From Nocardioides sp. J54 (lineage in GTDB: Bacteria > Actinomycetota > Actinomycetes > Propionibacteriales > Nocardioidaceae), in NCBI RefSeq assembly GCF_000519005.1, contig NZ_JAER01000015.1:1-64000 (forward strand): a stretch of 64,000 nucleotides of DNA. Direction: 5' to 3'. The notes under the pieces were generated by a model. The model was not told the origin of the DNA and did not search any database. It saw only the letters and a list, made by a program, of their open reading frames with translations. The position numbers and the translations under genes were made by a program. Below, one piece after another: positions 8,164-16,579 of this stretch (within the stretch, counting starts at the first letter, position 1; each line of letters begins with the position of its first letter).

Positions 8164-8373
8164 ATGGCGGGGGTGCGACACGTGTGGGTGCGGCCGGCCT
8201 TCGTGCCGTCCGAGCTGCCCGGCCTGGTGCTCGAGTGGCGGTCGGGGGAGAAGGGCTGGGAGGGCTACGTCCTGTACGCCGACCGGGAGGGTCGGATGGT
8301 CATGGAGTGGCTCCCCGCCGGCAACCTGCGCCCCATCAAGAGCCAGCCGAACACCGGCTCTGCCTACGGGTGA
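8164..8373 (+). CDS. Predicted SOS-induced 69-aa protein
   Basis: The product is a small soluble protein rich in aromatic and charged residues (HVWVRPAF, VLEWRSGEKGWEGYVLYAD, VMEWLP) with an alternating pattern suggesting a compact beta-barrel or SH3-like fold. I do not recognise a named family. The start at ATG 8164 is set by the -10 box; GTG 8158 would lie inside the untranscribed spacer. The overlapping SOS box predicts induction by DNA damage. Possible roles include modulating a repair enzyme or cell division, but nothing in the sequence decides this. Confidence 0.7.
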   Translation: MAGVRHVWVRPAFVPSELPGLVLEWRSGEKGWEGYVLYADREGRMVMEWLPAGNLRPIKSQPNTGSAYG

Positions 8374-9012
8374 CCGGGGTCGCGTAGATCACGTCCTTCG
8401 TTTTCCGGATATGTGCTGATTTCCGCCCGCGGAGGGTGCCGGACCCACTAGCGTCGGCCGCGGTTCCCCAACCACAGGTGCCCGGCGAACCCCACAACCG
8501 CCGGGCACGTCGACGCCCCGTCCTGCATGCCCCGCAGGGCGGGGCGTCCGGTGTTTTTCGGCGAGGGGGTGGCCCGGGGCCTTCGCGTCGGGCCGCGGGC
8601 CTCGAGAGCCCCCTCGAGTGGCCACGCGCTGCGAGGACGCCCTGCCATCGCGCGAAGATCCATGCCCCGGCCGTCCGTCACCGGTAGCCTCCGGCACAAG
8701 GCACGGAGACCTCCTCCCTCGACGCCGTCCAGGGCTGGGTTCCCCACAGCCGAGCCGAGCACGGTGGTCGCTGTCCCACAGCGCGATCGCCGTGCGTGCC
8801 GGGCCGGTGTCGAGGGAGGGTTCCCCCGAGGAGCGGTTCAGCGTAGGACCGCTGATCTGCCGGTGAGAAGTCACCAGAAATTTCTTTGCCAAGGACTCGG
8901 GACGTCCGGCTCGAGAGGTCGCGCGGGACCCGCGCAGGGCGCACCATGATGAGGAGGTGCGGCAGCGCCGTGGTCGCTGCCGCCCGGTGACCGTCAGCCC
9001 CGGAGGTGCCCC
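8374..9012. other. 639-bp intergenic region without a convincing protein gene
   Basis: The first part holds a promoter-like box and two tandem hairpins treated as a possible small RNA (about 8461-8558). From 8560 to 9001 I see GC-rich sequence with short, unconvincing reading frames on both strands and no repeats beyond small palindromes. An SD GGAGG at 9002-9006 serves the next gene. Confidence 0.5.
8461..8558 (+). ncRNA. Candidate small RNA with two tandem hairpins and a T-tract
   Basis: A -10-like TAGCGT at 8449-8454 would start a transcript near 8461. Hairpin 1 has 10-bp perfect arms (8478-8487 / 8499-8508) and a C-rich loop. Hairpin 2 (8512-8520 / 8540-8548, with an inner 5-bp stem) is followed by TTTTT at 8554-8558, a typical intrinsic terminator. 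The layout recalls the actinobacterial 6C RNA (two C-rich hairpins), but the loops lack six consecutive Cs, so that identity is not claimed. No gene lies between the promoter and terminator. Confidence 0.35.
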
Positions 9013-9858
9013 ATGGACTCCCGAACCGCGACCTTCCGCGACCTGCACGCCACGGGTTGCTTCGTGATGCCGAACCCCTGGGACGCCGGGACCGCCCGGG
9101 TGCTGGAGCAGCTCGGGTTCCCCGCGCTGGCCACGACGAGTGCCGGGGCGGCCTGGTCCCTCGGCCTCGCCGACAACCACATCAGCCTCGAGCAGTCGCT
9201 GTCCCACCTCGAGGCGGTGGCCGCGGCGGTGGCCGTGCCGGTCAACGCCGACTTCCAGGACGGCTTCGCCGTCGAGCCCGAGCACGTTCGAGCCAACGTC
9301 GCCCGCGCCGTGACGACGGGGATCGCTGGTCTCTCCATCGAGGACGCGTCCGGGGACCCCGACGAGCCGCTCCTGGCGCTCGACCTCTGCGTCGAGCGCA
9401 TCCTGGCGGCCCGCCAGGCGATCGACGAGTCTGGCACCGGCGTCCTGCTGACGGGGCGCTCGGAGGGCTTCGTGGTCGGCAGGTCCGACATCGACGACAC
9501 CATCCGCCGGCTGCAGGCCTACGCGGAGGCCGGGGTGGACTGCCTCTACGCGCCGCGGCTCTCCACCGTCGAGCAGGTCGCGGCCGTGGTCGCCGCCGTC
9601 GCGCCGAAGCCCGTCAACCTCCTGATCAACAGCCCGTTCACGACCGTCACCGAGGCCGCCGCCCTGGGCGTGCGGCGGATCAGCGTCGGCGGCACGCTCG
9701 CCCGCACCGCCTGGACCGGCTTCCTCGCCGCCGCCCGGGAGCTGGCGGACTCGGGCACGGCCACGCGGTTCACCGGCCTGGACGACGTCGACGCGATGTT
9801 CGGTGCCCGACGCGGCAAGGGCTTGCCTACCAGTGCACCTGGTCCACGTCGTCGATGA
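9013..9858 (+). CDS. Isocitrate lyase/PEP mutase superfamily protein
   Basis: The 281-aa product starts at ATG 9013 with GGAGG at 9002-9006. It shows the superfamily TIM-barrel pattern: MPNPWDAGTARVLEQLGFPALATTSAG at the N-terminus, the metal-site strand VPVNADFQDGF (about residues 75-85), GLSIEDAS and LTGRSEGF. The family cleaves or forms C-C or C-P bonds next to a carboxylate (oxaloacetate hydrolase, methylisocitrate lyase-like); the substrate here is unknown. The last 32 bp overlap the 3' end of the convergent nuclease gene. Confidence 0.85.
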   Translation: MDSRTATFRDLHATGCFVMPNPWDAGTARVLEQLGFPALATTSAGAAWSLGLADNHISLEQSLSHLEAVAAAVAVPVNADFQDGFAVEPEHVRANVARAVTTGIAGLSIEDASGDPDEPLLALDLCVERILAARQAIDESGTGVLLTGRSEGFVVGRSDIDDTIRRLQAYAEAGVDCLYAPRLSTVEQVAAVVAAVAPKPVNLLINSPFTTVTEAAALGVRRISVGGTLARTAWTGFLAAARELADSGTATRFTGLDDVDAMFGARRGKGLPTSAPGPRRR

Positions 9859-10812
9859 ACCGGGGCTCGGCCGCCACGATGCTGCGGCTGCGTGAGGTGC
9901 GGTCGTCGGCGGCGTGCAGGACCGGGTCGAAGGCCAGGCGGGTCCGGGCGGCCACGTCGGCCAGCGGCACCGGCCGGACCCGGAACTCGTCCAGCGCGTG
10001 GCCGGACGGAGCCCGTCGAGGTTCTGGTCGAGCAGGAAGACCCGGGTGCGGAGCTCGGCCGTTTCGTCGTCGCCCATGACGTAGGCGATGACCTTGAAGT
10101 ACGCGCGGGGGAGGTGGACGGTCCCGTCCCGGTACGGCGGGTCGTCGTCGGCGAGGACCGGACCGGCGACGACGCTGGCCCGACCGCCGCGCAGCGTGTC
10201 CTCGTGCAGCAGCGCGTCCTCGAGGTCGCCCCACAGCCCGCACATGCGGCTCTGGTTGAAGTCGTCCATCTGCGGCGCGATGTTCGTGTAGGCGAACGAC
10301 TGGTTGCTGGCCCGGATCGCCTCCTCGTCCGGGCCCCAGACGAGGTCCGCGCGCCGGGCGATGTGCCCGCGGTCGAGGTCGTTGTCGCGGTAGGCCTCGT
10401 TGCCGACCTGCTGCTCGCGGGGGACCCGTGGCTCGAGGTAGAAGTCGACGCGCCCGGTGGTCTTCAGGCTGGCCCCGTCGATGTTCCAGGCCGCCCAGCG
10501 CGGCAGCCGTCGCGACGCGCTCAGGGCCAGGCAGAAGTGGGTGTAGGGGATGACGGCCGATCCGTCCACGACCAGCGAGTCGTCGGCCTCGTCCGCCGGG
10601 ACGTCGATCCGCGGGCCGAGGAAGTCCGGGTCGTAGGTCGGCGCGAACGGTCCGTGCCTCGTGGCGAGGTGGTCGACGTCCGCGTCCGCCGGCGGATAGG
10701 CCGCGTCGTCGGCGGGCGCCCGGTCGCCGCAGTGTCCGCGCGCGGGCGTCGACGACCCGGCGTCGTACGGCGGCAGGAGCTCTCCGCCGACCGGTGCTGC
10801 GTCTTCGCACAT
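9827..10812 (-). pseudogene. Frameshifted NUC1-type DNA/RNA non-specific endonuclease
   Basis: The N-terminal about 270 residues contain the nuclease signature NDLDRGHIARRADL (DRGH catalytic His), the metal-site Asn region NQSFAYTNIAPQMDDFNQ and VVAGPVL. The frame then leaves the family pattern near 9995-10010. The expected C-terminal block (LDEFRVRPVPLADVAARTRLAFDPVL) continues in the next frame and ends at TAG 9827. The full product would be about 327 aa. Either the gene carries a +1 frameshift, the base calls are wrong, or translation is recoded. The catalytic part is intact, so a truncated or read-through product could still fold. The N-terminus is acidic and shows no clear signal peptide. 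Confidence 0.75.
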
Positions 10813-10942
10813 CCGGGGCTCCCAGGCTCTCGACGTCGCGCCGGCGGTCGCCGACCCGACCTCCTCCCATGGTGGCCGTCCGCCGCGGCCGCGGACACCT
10901 CAGGTTTGGGGAAGTCTGGACCGGACACCGGTTCCGGGTGCC

Positions 10943-13465
10943 TCAGCCCCGCGGGCGCGGCCGGTTGGCGCGCCGTGTCGCCGGCGCGGTGCGGGGGTCC
11001 TCGGGCCACGGGTGCCGCGGGTAGCGACCGCGCAGGTCGGCACGGACGGACGGGTAGCCGGTGTCCCAGAAGGAGTCCAGGTCGGCGGTCACCGCGGCGG
11101 GGCGCTGGGCGGGGGAGAGCAGGTGCAGCAGGAGCGGCACACTGCCGTCGGCGAGGACCGGCACGTCGGTCCAGCCGAAGACCTCCTGCAGGCGTACGGC
11201 GAGCACCGGCTGGTCGGCGGAGTAGTCGATCCGCACGGTCGACCCGCTCGGGACCTGCACCCGCTCGGGGGCGAGCTCGTCGAGCCGGCCGGCCTCGGGC
11301 CACGGCAGGAGTGTCCGCAACGCGGCGGCGACGTCGATGCGGCGGAGGTCCTGGGCCGAGCGGACGTGCGCCAGCTGCGGGCCGAGCCATGCGTCGAGGT
11401 CCTCCGTCAGGGCAGCGTCACCCACGTCGGGCCACGGGGCACCGAGCGCGCGGTGCAGGAAGTCGAGGCGGGCGCGCAGGGCGGTGGCGGCGTCGGACCA
11501 GGTCAGCAGGGAGAGTCCCTCGTCCGCGAGGGCTCCGCGGATCGCCTCGGTCACGGCCTGCGCCGGGGGATCGCTGAGGGGGAGCGAGCTGAGCTCGATC
11601 GCGCCCAGCAGGATGCGGCGCCGGGCCAGCACCCGCCCGTCGGTCCAGCTGACCTCGTCCACCTCGCGCCACCGCGACCCCGCAGCCTCCAGCGCCAGGT
11701 CCTCCGTCAGAGGTGCCGCGGTCCGGATCCTGGCCTCACGCTCCCCGGGGCGCCGGTCCGCGTCGCCGACTGCGAGCCACTCCAGCCCGGTCAGCGGTCC
11801 GGGGTCGCGGGGGTCGAGCGCCGCGCCGGTGCCGGACGCCATCAGGTAGCTGGAGGTGCCGGCACGCTTGCTGGCAATACGGTCCGGGTGGGCGAGGGCC
11901 ACGACGAGGCCGACCGCCACGTCGTCGGTGAGCGCCCGGCCGCGGTCCGTGGCCGGGGCAGGGGAGTCGTGGCCCTCGACGACCTGCTGGAGCCGGGTGA
12001 CCTGGGTGCGCCACGCACCTGCCCGGTGGCCGGCGCGCAGCGACCGGAGCGCGGCGACCATGTCGGCGCCCGGGGCGCGCACGTCCTCGCTGAGCATCGC
12101 GACCACCTCCGCGGCCCGCCTCGCGCCGACGAGCCCGGCGCCGTCGACGAGGGCGCGCGCCAACCGGGGGTCCGTGGGCACGCCCGCGATCAGCCGCCCG
12201 CGCGGCGTCGCCTTCCCGTCCTCGGTCATGGCGCCGATGTCGACGAGCACCTGCCTGGCCGTCGCCAGGGCGTGCGGCGGGGGCTGGTCGAGGAGCGCGA
12301 GGTCCCGCACGTCGTGGGTGCCCCAGCAGGCCACCTCGAGGGCGAAGGCGGTCAGGTCCGCGGTCGCGATCTCGGGCTCGGGATGGGCGGGCAGGTGGGC
12401 GTGCTCGGCCTCCGACCAGCACCGCAGCACCGCTCCCGGTCCCAGCCGGCCGGCACGTCCGGCCCGCTGCTCGGCGGCGGCCCGGCTCACCGTCACGGTG
12501 ACCAGCGACGCCAGACCGCGCCGGTGGTCGGTGCGGGGCTCGCGGGAGAACCCGGCGTCCACCACGACGCGGACGCCGGGCACCGTCAGCGACGACTCGG
12601 CCACGGCGGTCGACACGACGACGCGGCGGCGGGGTCCCTCGCGGAGCGCGCGGTCCTGATCGGCCCCGGGGAGCCGCCCGTGCAGGGCGTGCACGTCCGC
12701 GTCGACGCCGGCCAGTCGTCGTACCGTGGCGTCGACCTCGGCCACGCCCGGCACGAACACGAGGACGTCACCTTCGTGCTCGGCGAGCGCACGCCGCACC
12801 GTCGTGGCGACGTGGTCGTGGAGGGCCGGGGTGATCCCGCGGTCGTCGGTGCGGCGCACACCTGCCGGCGGGGGAGACCACACCTCCTGGACCGGGTGGA
12901 GGGCGCCCGGGACGCTGACCACCGGGGCGCCCGCCAGGAGCCGTGCTGTCTTCTCGGCCTCGATGGTGGCCGACATCGCGACGAGGGCGAGGTCGTCGCG
13001 CAGGTTCGCGCGGACGTCGAGGAGCAGCGCCAGCGTCAGGTCGGCGTCGAGGTGGCGCTCGTGCACCTCGTCGAGGACGACGGCGCCGACGCCGGCCAGC
13101 TCCGGGTCGCTCTGGATGCGCCGCAGGAGGAGGCCCGTGGTGACGACCTCGACCCGGGTGTGCCGGCCGGACCGGCGGTCCCCGCGTACGGCGTACCCGA
13201 CCGTCTCGCCGACGGGCTCACCGAGCAGGTGGGCCAGCCGGCGGGCTGCGGCGCGGGCTGCGATGCGGCTGGGCTGGGTGACGACGACCCGGCCGGGGAC
13301 CGCGCCGGCGACCGCGGGCGGGACCAGCGTGGTCTTGCCGGTGCCGGGTGGTGCGTGGACGACCGCGACCCCGTGGCCGCGGAGCGCGTCGGTGACGGCG
13401 GCCAGGCCTGCGGTGACGGGGAGGTCCGGCGGCGCGGCGAGCAGGCTGCGCAGCGGGTCGGACAC
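10943..13465 (-). CDS. hrpB: ATP-dependent RNA helicase HrpB-like (DEAH family)
   Basis: This 840-aa protein of the HrpB family starts at a GTG. It has Walker A APPGTGKTTLV (about 38-48), the Ia motif VVVTQPSRIAARAAARRLA, Walker B in DEVH form (VVLDEVHERHLDADL), motif III MSATIEAEK, motif VI QRAGRAGRLGPG and a long C-terminal region that includes a HrpB_C-like block. The length fits the family (about 800-850). The cellular role of HrpB is poorly defined; RNA metabolism is assumed. It stands alone between the nuclease and peptidase genes, all on the minus strand. Confidence 0.9.
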   Translation of the reverse strand: MSDPLRSLLAAPPDLPVTAGLAAVTDALRGHGVAVVHAPPGTGKTTLVPPAVAGAVPGRVVVTQPSRIAARAAARRLAHLLGEPVGETVGYAVRGDRRSGRHTRVEVVTTGLLLRRIQSDPELAGVGAVVLDEVHERHLDADLTLALLLDVRANLRDDLALVAMSATIEAEKTARLLAGAPVVSVPGALHPVQEVWSPPPAGVRRTDDRGITPALHDHVATTVRRALAEHEGDVLVFVPGVAEVDATVRRLAGVDADVHALHGRLPGADQDRALREGPRRRVVVSTAVAESSLTVPGVRVVVDAGFSREPRTDHRRGLASLVTVTVSRAAAEQRAGRAGRLGPGAVLRCWSEAEHAHLPAHPEPEIATADLTAFALEVACWGTHDVRDLALLDQPPPHALATARQVLVDIGAMTEDGKATPRGRLIAGVPTDPRLARALVDGAGLVGARRAAEVVAMLSEDVRAPGADMVAALRSLRAGHRAGAWRTQVTRLQQVVEGHDSPAPATDRGRALTDDVAVGLVVALAHPDRIASKRAGTSSYLMASGTGAALDPRDPGPLTGLEWLAVGDADRRPGEREARIRTAAPLTEDLALEAAGSRWREVDEVSWTDGRVLARRRILLGAIELSSLPLSDPPAQAVTEAIRGALADEGLSLLTWSDAATALRARLDFLHRALGAPWPDVGDAALTEDLDAWLGPQLAHVRSAQDLRRIDVAAALRTLLPWPEAGRLDELAPERVQVPSGSTVRIDYSADQPVLAVRLQEVFGWTDVPVLADGSVPLLLHLLSPAQRPAAVTADLDSFWDTGYPSVRADLRGRYPRHPWPEDPRTAPATRRANRPRPRG

Positions 13466-13508
13466 CCCAGCAGTGTGCCGGACCCGCCTTCCCGGCGGTC
13501 GAGGGTGG

Positions 13509-14975
13509 TCAGCCGGCGAAGTGGTGGGCGTCCGCCACGCCGTAGGTCCACCTGAAACCGGCCGCGTTCATGGCCCGGACGACCCCGTGCGAGGAGCTGC
13601 GCCACGCGAACCTCGGGTGCGACCGCCCGACCCACCAGCCGTTGGGGACCCAGCCGTCCGCACGCGAGCGGTACGGGTTCTCCCACGGGTTGATGTCGAT
13701 CGACCTGCCGCCTGCGTGCGGGCTGCGCACCGAGGGGTTCCCGACGACGCCGCGGCAGTTGAAGGCAGACGTGTTGCCCGCCGCCATCGAGGCGTAGTCG
13801 TCGGCGCCGTTGAGCCGCCCGGAGTAGCCGAACCTGTCGACGCGGTAGATCGACCGGATGGGGAACCGCCCGGCGTAGAGCTTCCTGAAGGCGTGCACGG
13901 TCTTGCCCGCGATGGCGCTGTGCACGACCAGCTCGCCGCGGTGGCGGTAGCCGTCGTACCCCCAGTAGTTCAGCCGGACGAGCCGCAGCGACGCGCGGCC
14001 GACGGGGCAGCCCGCGTGCCACGAGCGGCCCACCATGCTTCGCCACACCTTGTCGGGGATCCGGGACACCGTCGCGTTCAGGCCCGACCCGACGGCCCGT
14101 GGCTGGGCGGGCAGGCTCACGCGGGGCCGGGGCGCACCCTTCGGCAGCGACACCACCGCGCCCGGAGGCAGGTTCACCACCTTGTGCGCCGTCGACGTGT
14201 CGGCTGCGTGGGTGCGGGTCCCGACGCCGACCAGGCGGTAGCGCGTGGTGACGCGCGGCCTGACGGTCACCTTCGCGGCACCCGACCGCACTGCCACGGT
14301 CTTCACGAGCCGCCACGCTGCTCCGGCGGCCGACGACTCGAGGCGGGCCGAGCCGGTCACTGCCCTGCCGTCCTTCGCGACCCACGCGACCTTCAGGACG
14401 ACGGCCTTCTCGTCGACCACCTTCGTCGGCCCGGTCAGCCTGATCGTGGTCGGTGCGGCGACGCCCGTCACCGTGACCACCTCGGACTGTGCCGCGGTGT
14501 GGGTCGCGCTCGCGGCGGTGCTCGCGCGGAACCTCGTCGTGCCGGCGGCCGCCTTGCGGGAGAACCGCACCTGACCGGCCACGTCGGAGGCGAGCGTCGC
14601 CACCGGCCGCCACGCCCCGTCCGCATCCCGCCGCTCGACGACCACCGCCACGCCGGCCAGGGGAGCGCCGTCAGCCGCGACGGCGAAGTCGATGGAGGCC
14701 ACCCGGTCCGTGTAAGCCCGCACCGGGCCGGAGGACTCGATGGTCACGGGAACCAGCTCGGGCACGTCCGGGTCCGCAGGGTCGTCGGCGCCCGACGCCG
14801 TACCAACGGTGACCGCCGGGTGCGGGCCGGCCTGGGCGGTCGGGAGAGCGGGCGCCGCGGCAGAGGCGGTCGGCGCCAGCGACGCGATCGCCGCCACGGC
14901 GGCGAGGACCGCCACGAGCCCCAGCGGTCGGGGCGTGCTGACGCGGACACGGGGAATGCGAGCGGGAGCAGTCAC
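13509..14975 (-). CDS. Secreted M15-type (D-Ala-D-Ala carboxypeptidase-like) protein
   Basis: The 488-aa protein begins with a basic N-terminus and a signal peptide hydrophobic core (LGLVAVLAAVAAIASLAPTA, cleavage near ASA-A at about 39). The middle (about 75-270) looks like two Ig/bacterial-surface beta-sandwich repeats. The C-terminal about 170 residues show the M15 layout: SPHAGGRSIDINPWENP (zinc ligands His and Asp) and DAHHFAG at the extreme end. Typical substrates are peptidoglycan stem peptides. The GTG start is preceded by GGGAGA. It is divergent from the Fic gene across a 108-bp region containing a palindrome. Confidence 0.85.
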   Translation of the reverse strand: MTAPARIPRVRVSTPRPLGLVAVLAAVAAIASLAPTASAAAPALPTAQAGPHPAVTVGTASGADDPADPDVPELVPVTIESSGPVRAYTDRVASIDFAVAADGAPLAGVAVVVERRDADGAWRPVATLASDVAGQVRFSRKAAAGTTRFRASTAASATHTAAQSEVVTVTGVAAPTTIRLTGPTKVVDEKAVVLKVAWVAKDGRAVTGSARLESSAAGAAWRLVKTVAVRSGAAKVTVRPRVTTRYRLVGVGTRTHAADTSTAHKVVNLPPGAVVSLPKGAPRPRVSLPAQPRAVGSGLNATVSRIPDKVWRSMVGRSWHAGCPVGRASLRLVRLNYWGYDGYRHRGELVVHSAIAGKTVHAFRKLYAGRFPIRSIYRVDRFGYSGRLNGADDYASMAAGNTSAFNCRGVVGNPSVRSPHAGGRSIDINPWENPYRSRADGWVPNGWWVGRSHPRFAWRSSSHGVVRAMNAAGFRWTYGVADAHHFAG

Positions 14976-15049
14976 GTGTCTCCCATCGGGTCGGCCGGCC
15001 GGGGCTTGACCCGTTCACCGTCTTTCGAAGGGCTCCATCCCGGCGTGAC

Positions 15050-15074
15050 CGAAGGATCATAGTGATATCCTTCG
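15050..15074. promoter_or_regulatory. Imperfect palindrome in the peptidase/fic divergent promoter
   Basis: CGAAGGATCAT (15050-15060) and ATATCCTTCG (15065-15074) form a near-perfect inverted repeat around AGTG, with one extra base in the left arm. TATCCT inside the right arm could serve as the -10 box of the fic gene. It is a candidate repressor site; the regulator is unknown. Confidence 0.45.
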
Positions 15075-15083
15075 TGGTCGGAG

Positions 15084-16433
15084 GTGTCGGTGGTGGCTCG
15101 GTGGGAACGCGTGCAGGTCGAACCCGACTACGCCGCGACGTCGAGGGCGGAACGTCGCGGCGGCAGCTACCTGCGCTACCACCCGGACGAGCTCGCCCCG
15201 GGCGGCGCCGCTGCCCGCAACGAGCTCAGCAGCCACGTCGTCGAGCATGCCGCGGACACCACCGCGGCGCTGCAACGACTCGGGGACCGGCTGCGGGCGA
15301 ACCCGTTCCCGGTGCTGTACACGACGGCGCTGCGCTCGGAGTCCATCTCGTCGTCGTTCATCGAAGGCATCCACGCCACCGCGCGGGACGTGGCCTTCGC
15401 CCACCTCCGCGCCCGTGACGAGTCCCTGCGCGCCGATGGCACCTCGGCCCACGTGGCGCAGCAGGTCACGAAGAACGCCCGGGCGATGGAGCGAGCCGTC
15501 CAGCTCCTCGGAGCAGGCGCGTGGAGGCACGAGCACATCTGGGACATCCACCAGGCTCTGCTGCCGTGGCACCGGCGGGGCTACCGGCAGACGCAGGTGT
15601 GGGTCGGCGGGACGACGGCGCTCACCGCCGACTACGCCGCTCCGCCCCATCAGAAGGTCCACGCCTATGTCGACGACCTGCTCGGCTACGTCAACACCTC
15701 GGGCGACCTGCCAGTCGTCGCGGCGGCGCTGGTGCACGCGCAGTTCGAGACGATCCACCCGTTCGAGGACGGCAACGGTCGTGTCGGCCGCGCCCTGGTG
15801 CACGGCGTCTTCAAGCGCGCCGGCCTGGTCGACGGGGGAGTCGTGCCCCTGTCGACCGCCCTCCGTGACGACCGCGACGGGTACGTGGAGGCGTTGACGC
15901 GCTACCGCTACGACGGCCGTAGCCGGAAGGTCCGCCAGCAGGCCCTGGACCACTTCGTGGACCGGTTCCTGGACTACCTCGACACGGCGGTCGCAGCAGC
16001 CGACCGGTTCGTCGACGCTGCCCTCGCGCTGCACGGGCGCTGGCGGACCGTGGTCGCGGGGACCCGGGCCGACGGCGTGCTCCACAAGGCGCTCGACGTG
16101 GTGGTCGACTATCCGGTGCTGACGACCCGACTCCTCGCGGAGCAGCTCGACGTGACCCCGCGCCGGGGCGAGGACCTCGTCAAGCAGCTCGTCCGGGCCG
16201 GCATCGTCAGGCCCGGCACCGGCAAGTACCGCCGGGCCGCGGTCTACCAGTCCGACGCGATCCTCGACCTGCTCGTCCTCGGCGCCGAGGCCACGCCGAG
16301 GACGACGCACCCTGCCCTCGCGATGCAGGCCTCGGAGCCGCTCGTGCAGCGTTGCGGTGGCCCGACTGCCCACGGAACCTGCCGGAACCGGGTCACGGAG
16401 CGGGGGGAGCGGTGCTGGCGGCACCGCACCTGA
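15084..16433 (+). CDS. Fic family AMPylase-type protein with N-terminal inhibitory helix
   Basis: This 449-aa protein contains the full Fic motif HPFEDGNGRVGR (His225 catalytic), so it should be able to transfer AMP or a related moiety onto a protein hydroxyl. About 130 residues earlier, SSFIEG (Glu94) matches the (S/T)xxxE(G/N) inhibitory motif, making it a self-inhibited class II Fic protein. The C-terminal region (about 330-400) looks like a winged helix (TTRLLAEQLDVTPRRGEDLVKQLVRAGIV), followed by a Cys/Arg-rich tail. Start GTG 15084; a second GTG at 15090 is possible. It stands alone, with no antitoxin partner needed because inhibition is intramolecular. Confidence 0.9.
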   Translation: MSVVARWERVQVEPDYAATSRAERRGGSYLRYHPDELAPGGAAARNELSSHVVEHAADTTAALQRLGDRLRANPFPVLYTTALRSESISSSFIEGIHATARDVAFAHLRARDESLRADGTSAHVAQQVTKNARAMERAVQLLGAGAWRHEHIWDIHQALLPWHRRGYRQTQVWVGGTTALTADYAAPPHQKVHAYVDDLLGYVNTSGDLPVVAAALVHAQFETIHPFEDGNGRVGRALVHGVFKRAGLVDGGVVPLSTALRDDRDGYVEALTRYRYDGRSRKVRQQALDHFVDRFLDYLDTAVAAADRFVDAALALHGRWRTVVAGTRADGVLHKALDVVVDYPVLTTRLLAEQLDVTPRRGEDLVKQLVRAGIVRPGTGKYRRAAVYQSDAILDLLVLGAEATPRTTHPALAMQASEPLVQRCGGPTAHGTCRNRVTERGERCWRHRT

Positions 16434-16579
16434 GCAGCGCCAGTCGGCACCGTGCGGAAGCCGCAACCATCGCCGCCGCGGCGACCACCGGGAGTCGTGA
16501 CACCCAGGCGGCGTCGCTCCTGCGGCCAGTCAGGCAAAGTCTCGGAAAAACCGGCGGGCTCAGGGAACCTCCTGCCAGC

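Noticed and set aside
8461..8558. Firm assignment as 6C RNA
   Set aside because: The loops lack six consecutive cytosines and I could not run a covariance model; kept only as a candidate sRNA.
15084..16433. Fic protein as a two-gene toxin-antitoxin (FicTA)
   Set aside because: The inhibitory (S/T)xxxE(G/N) motif is in the same chain (class II), and no small antitoxin gene is adjacent.
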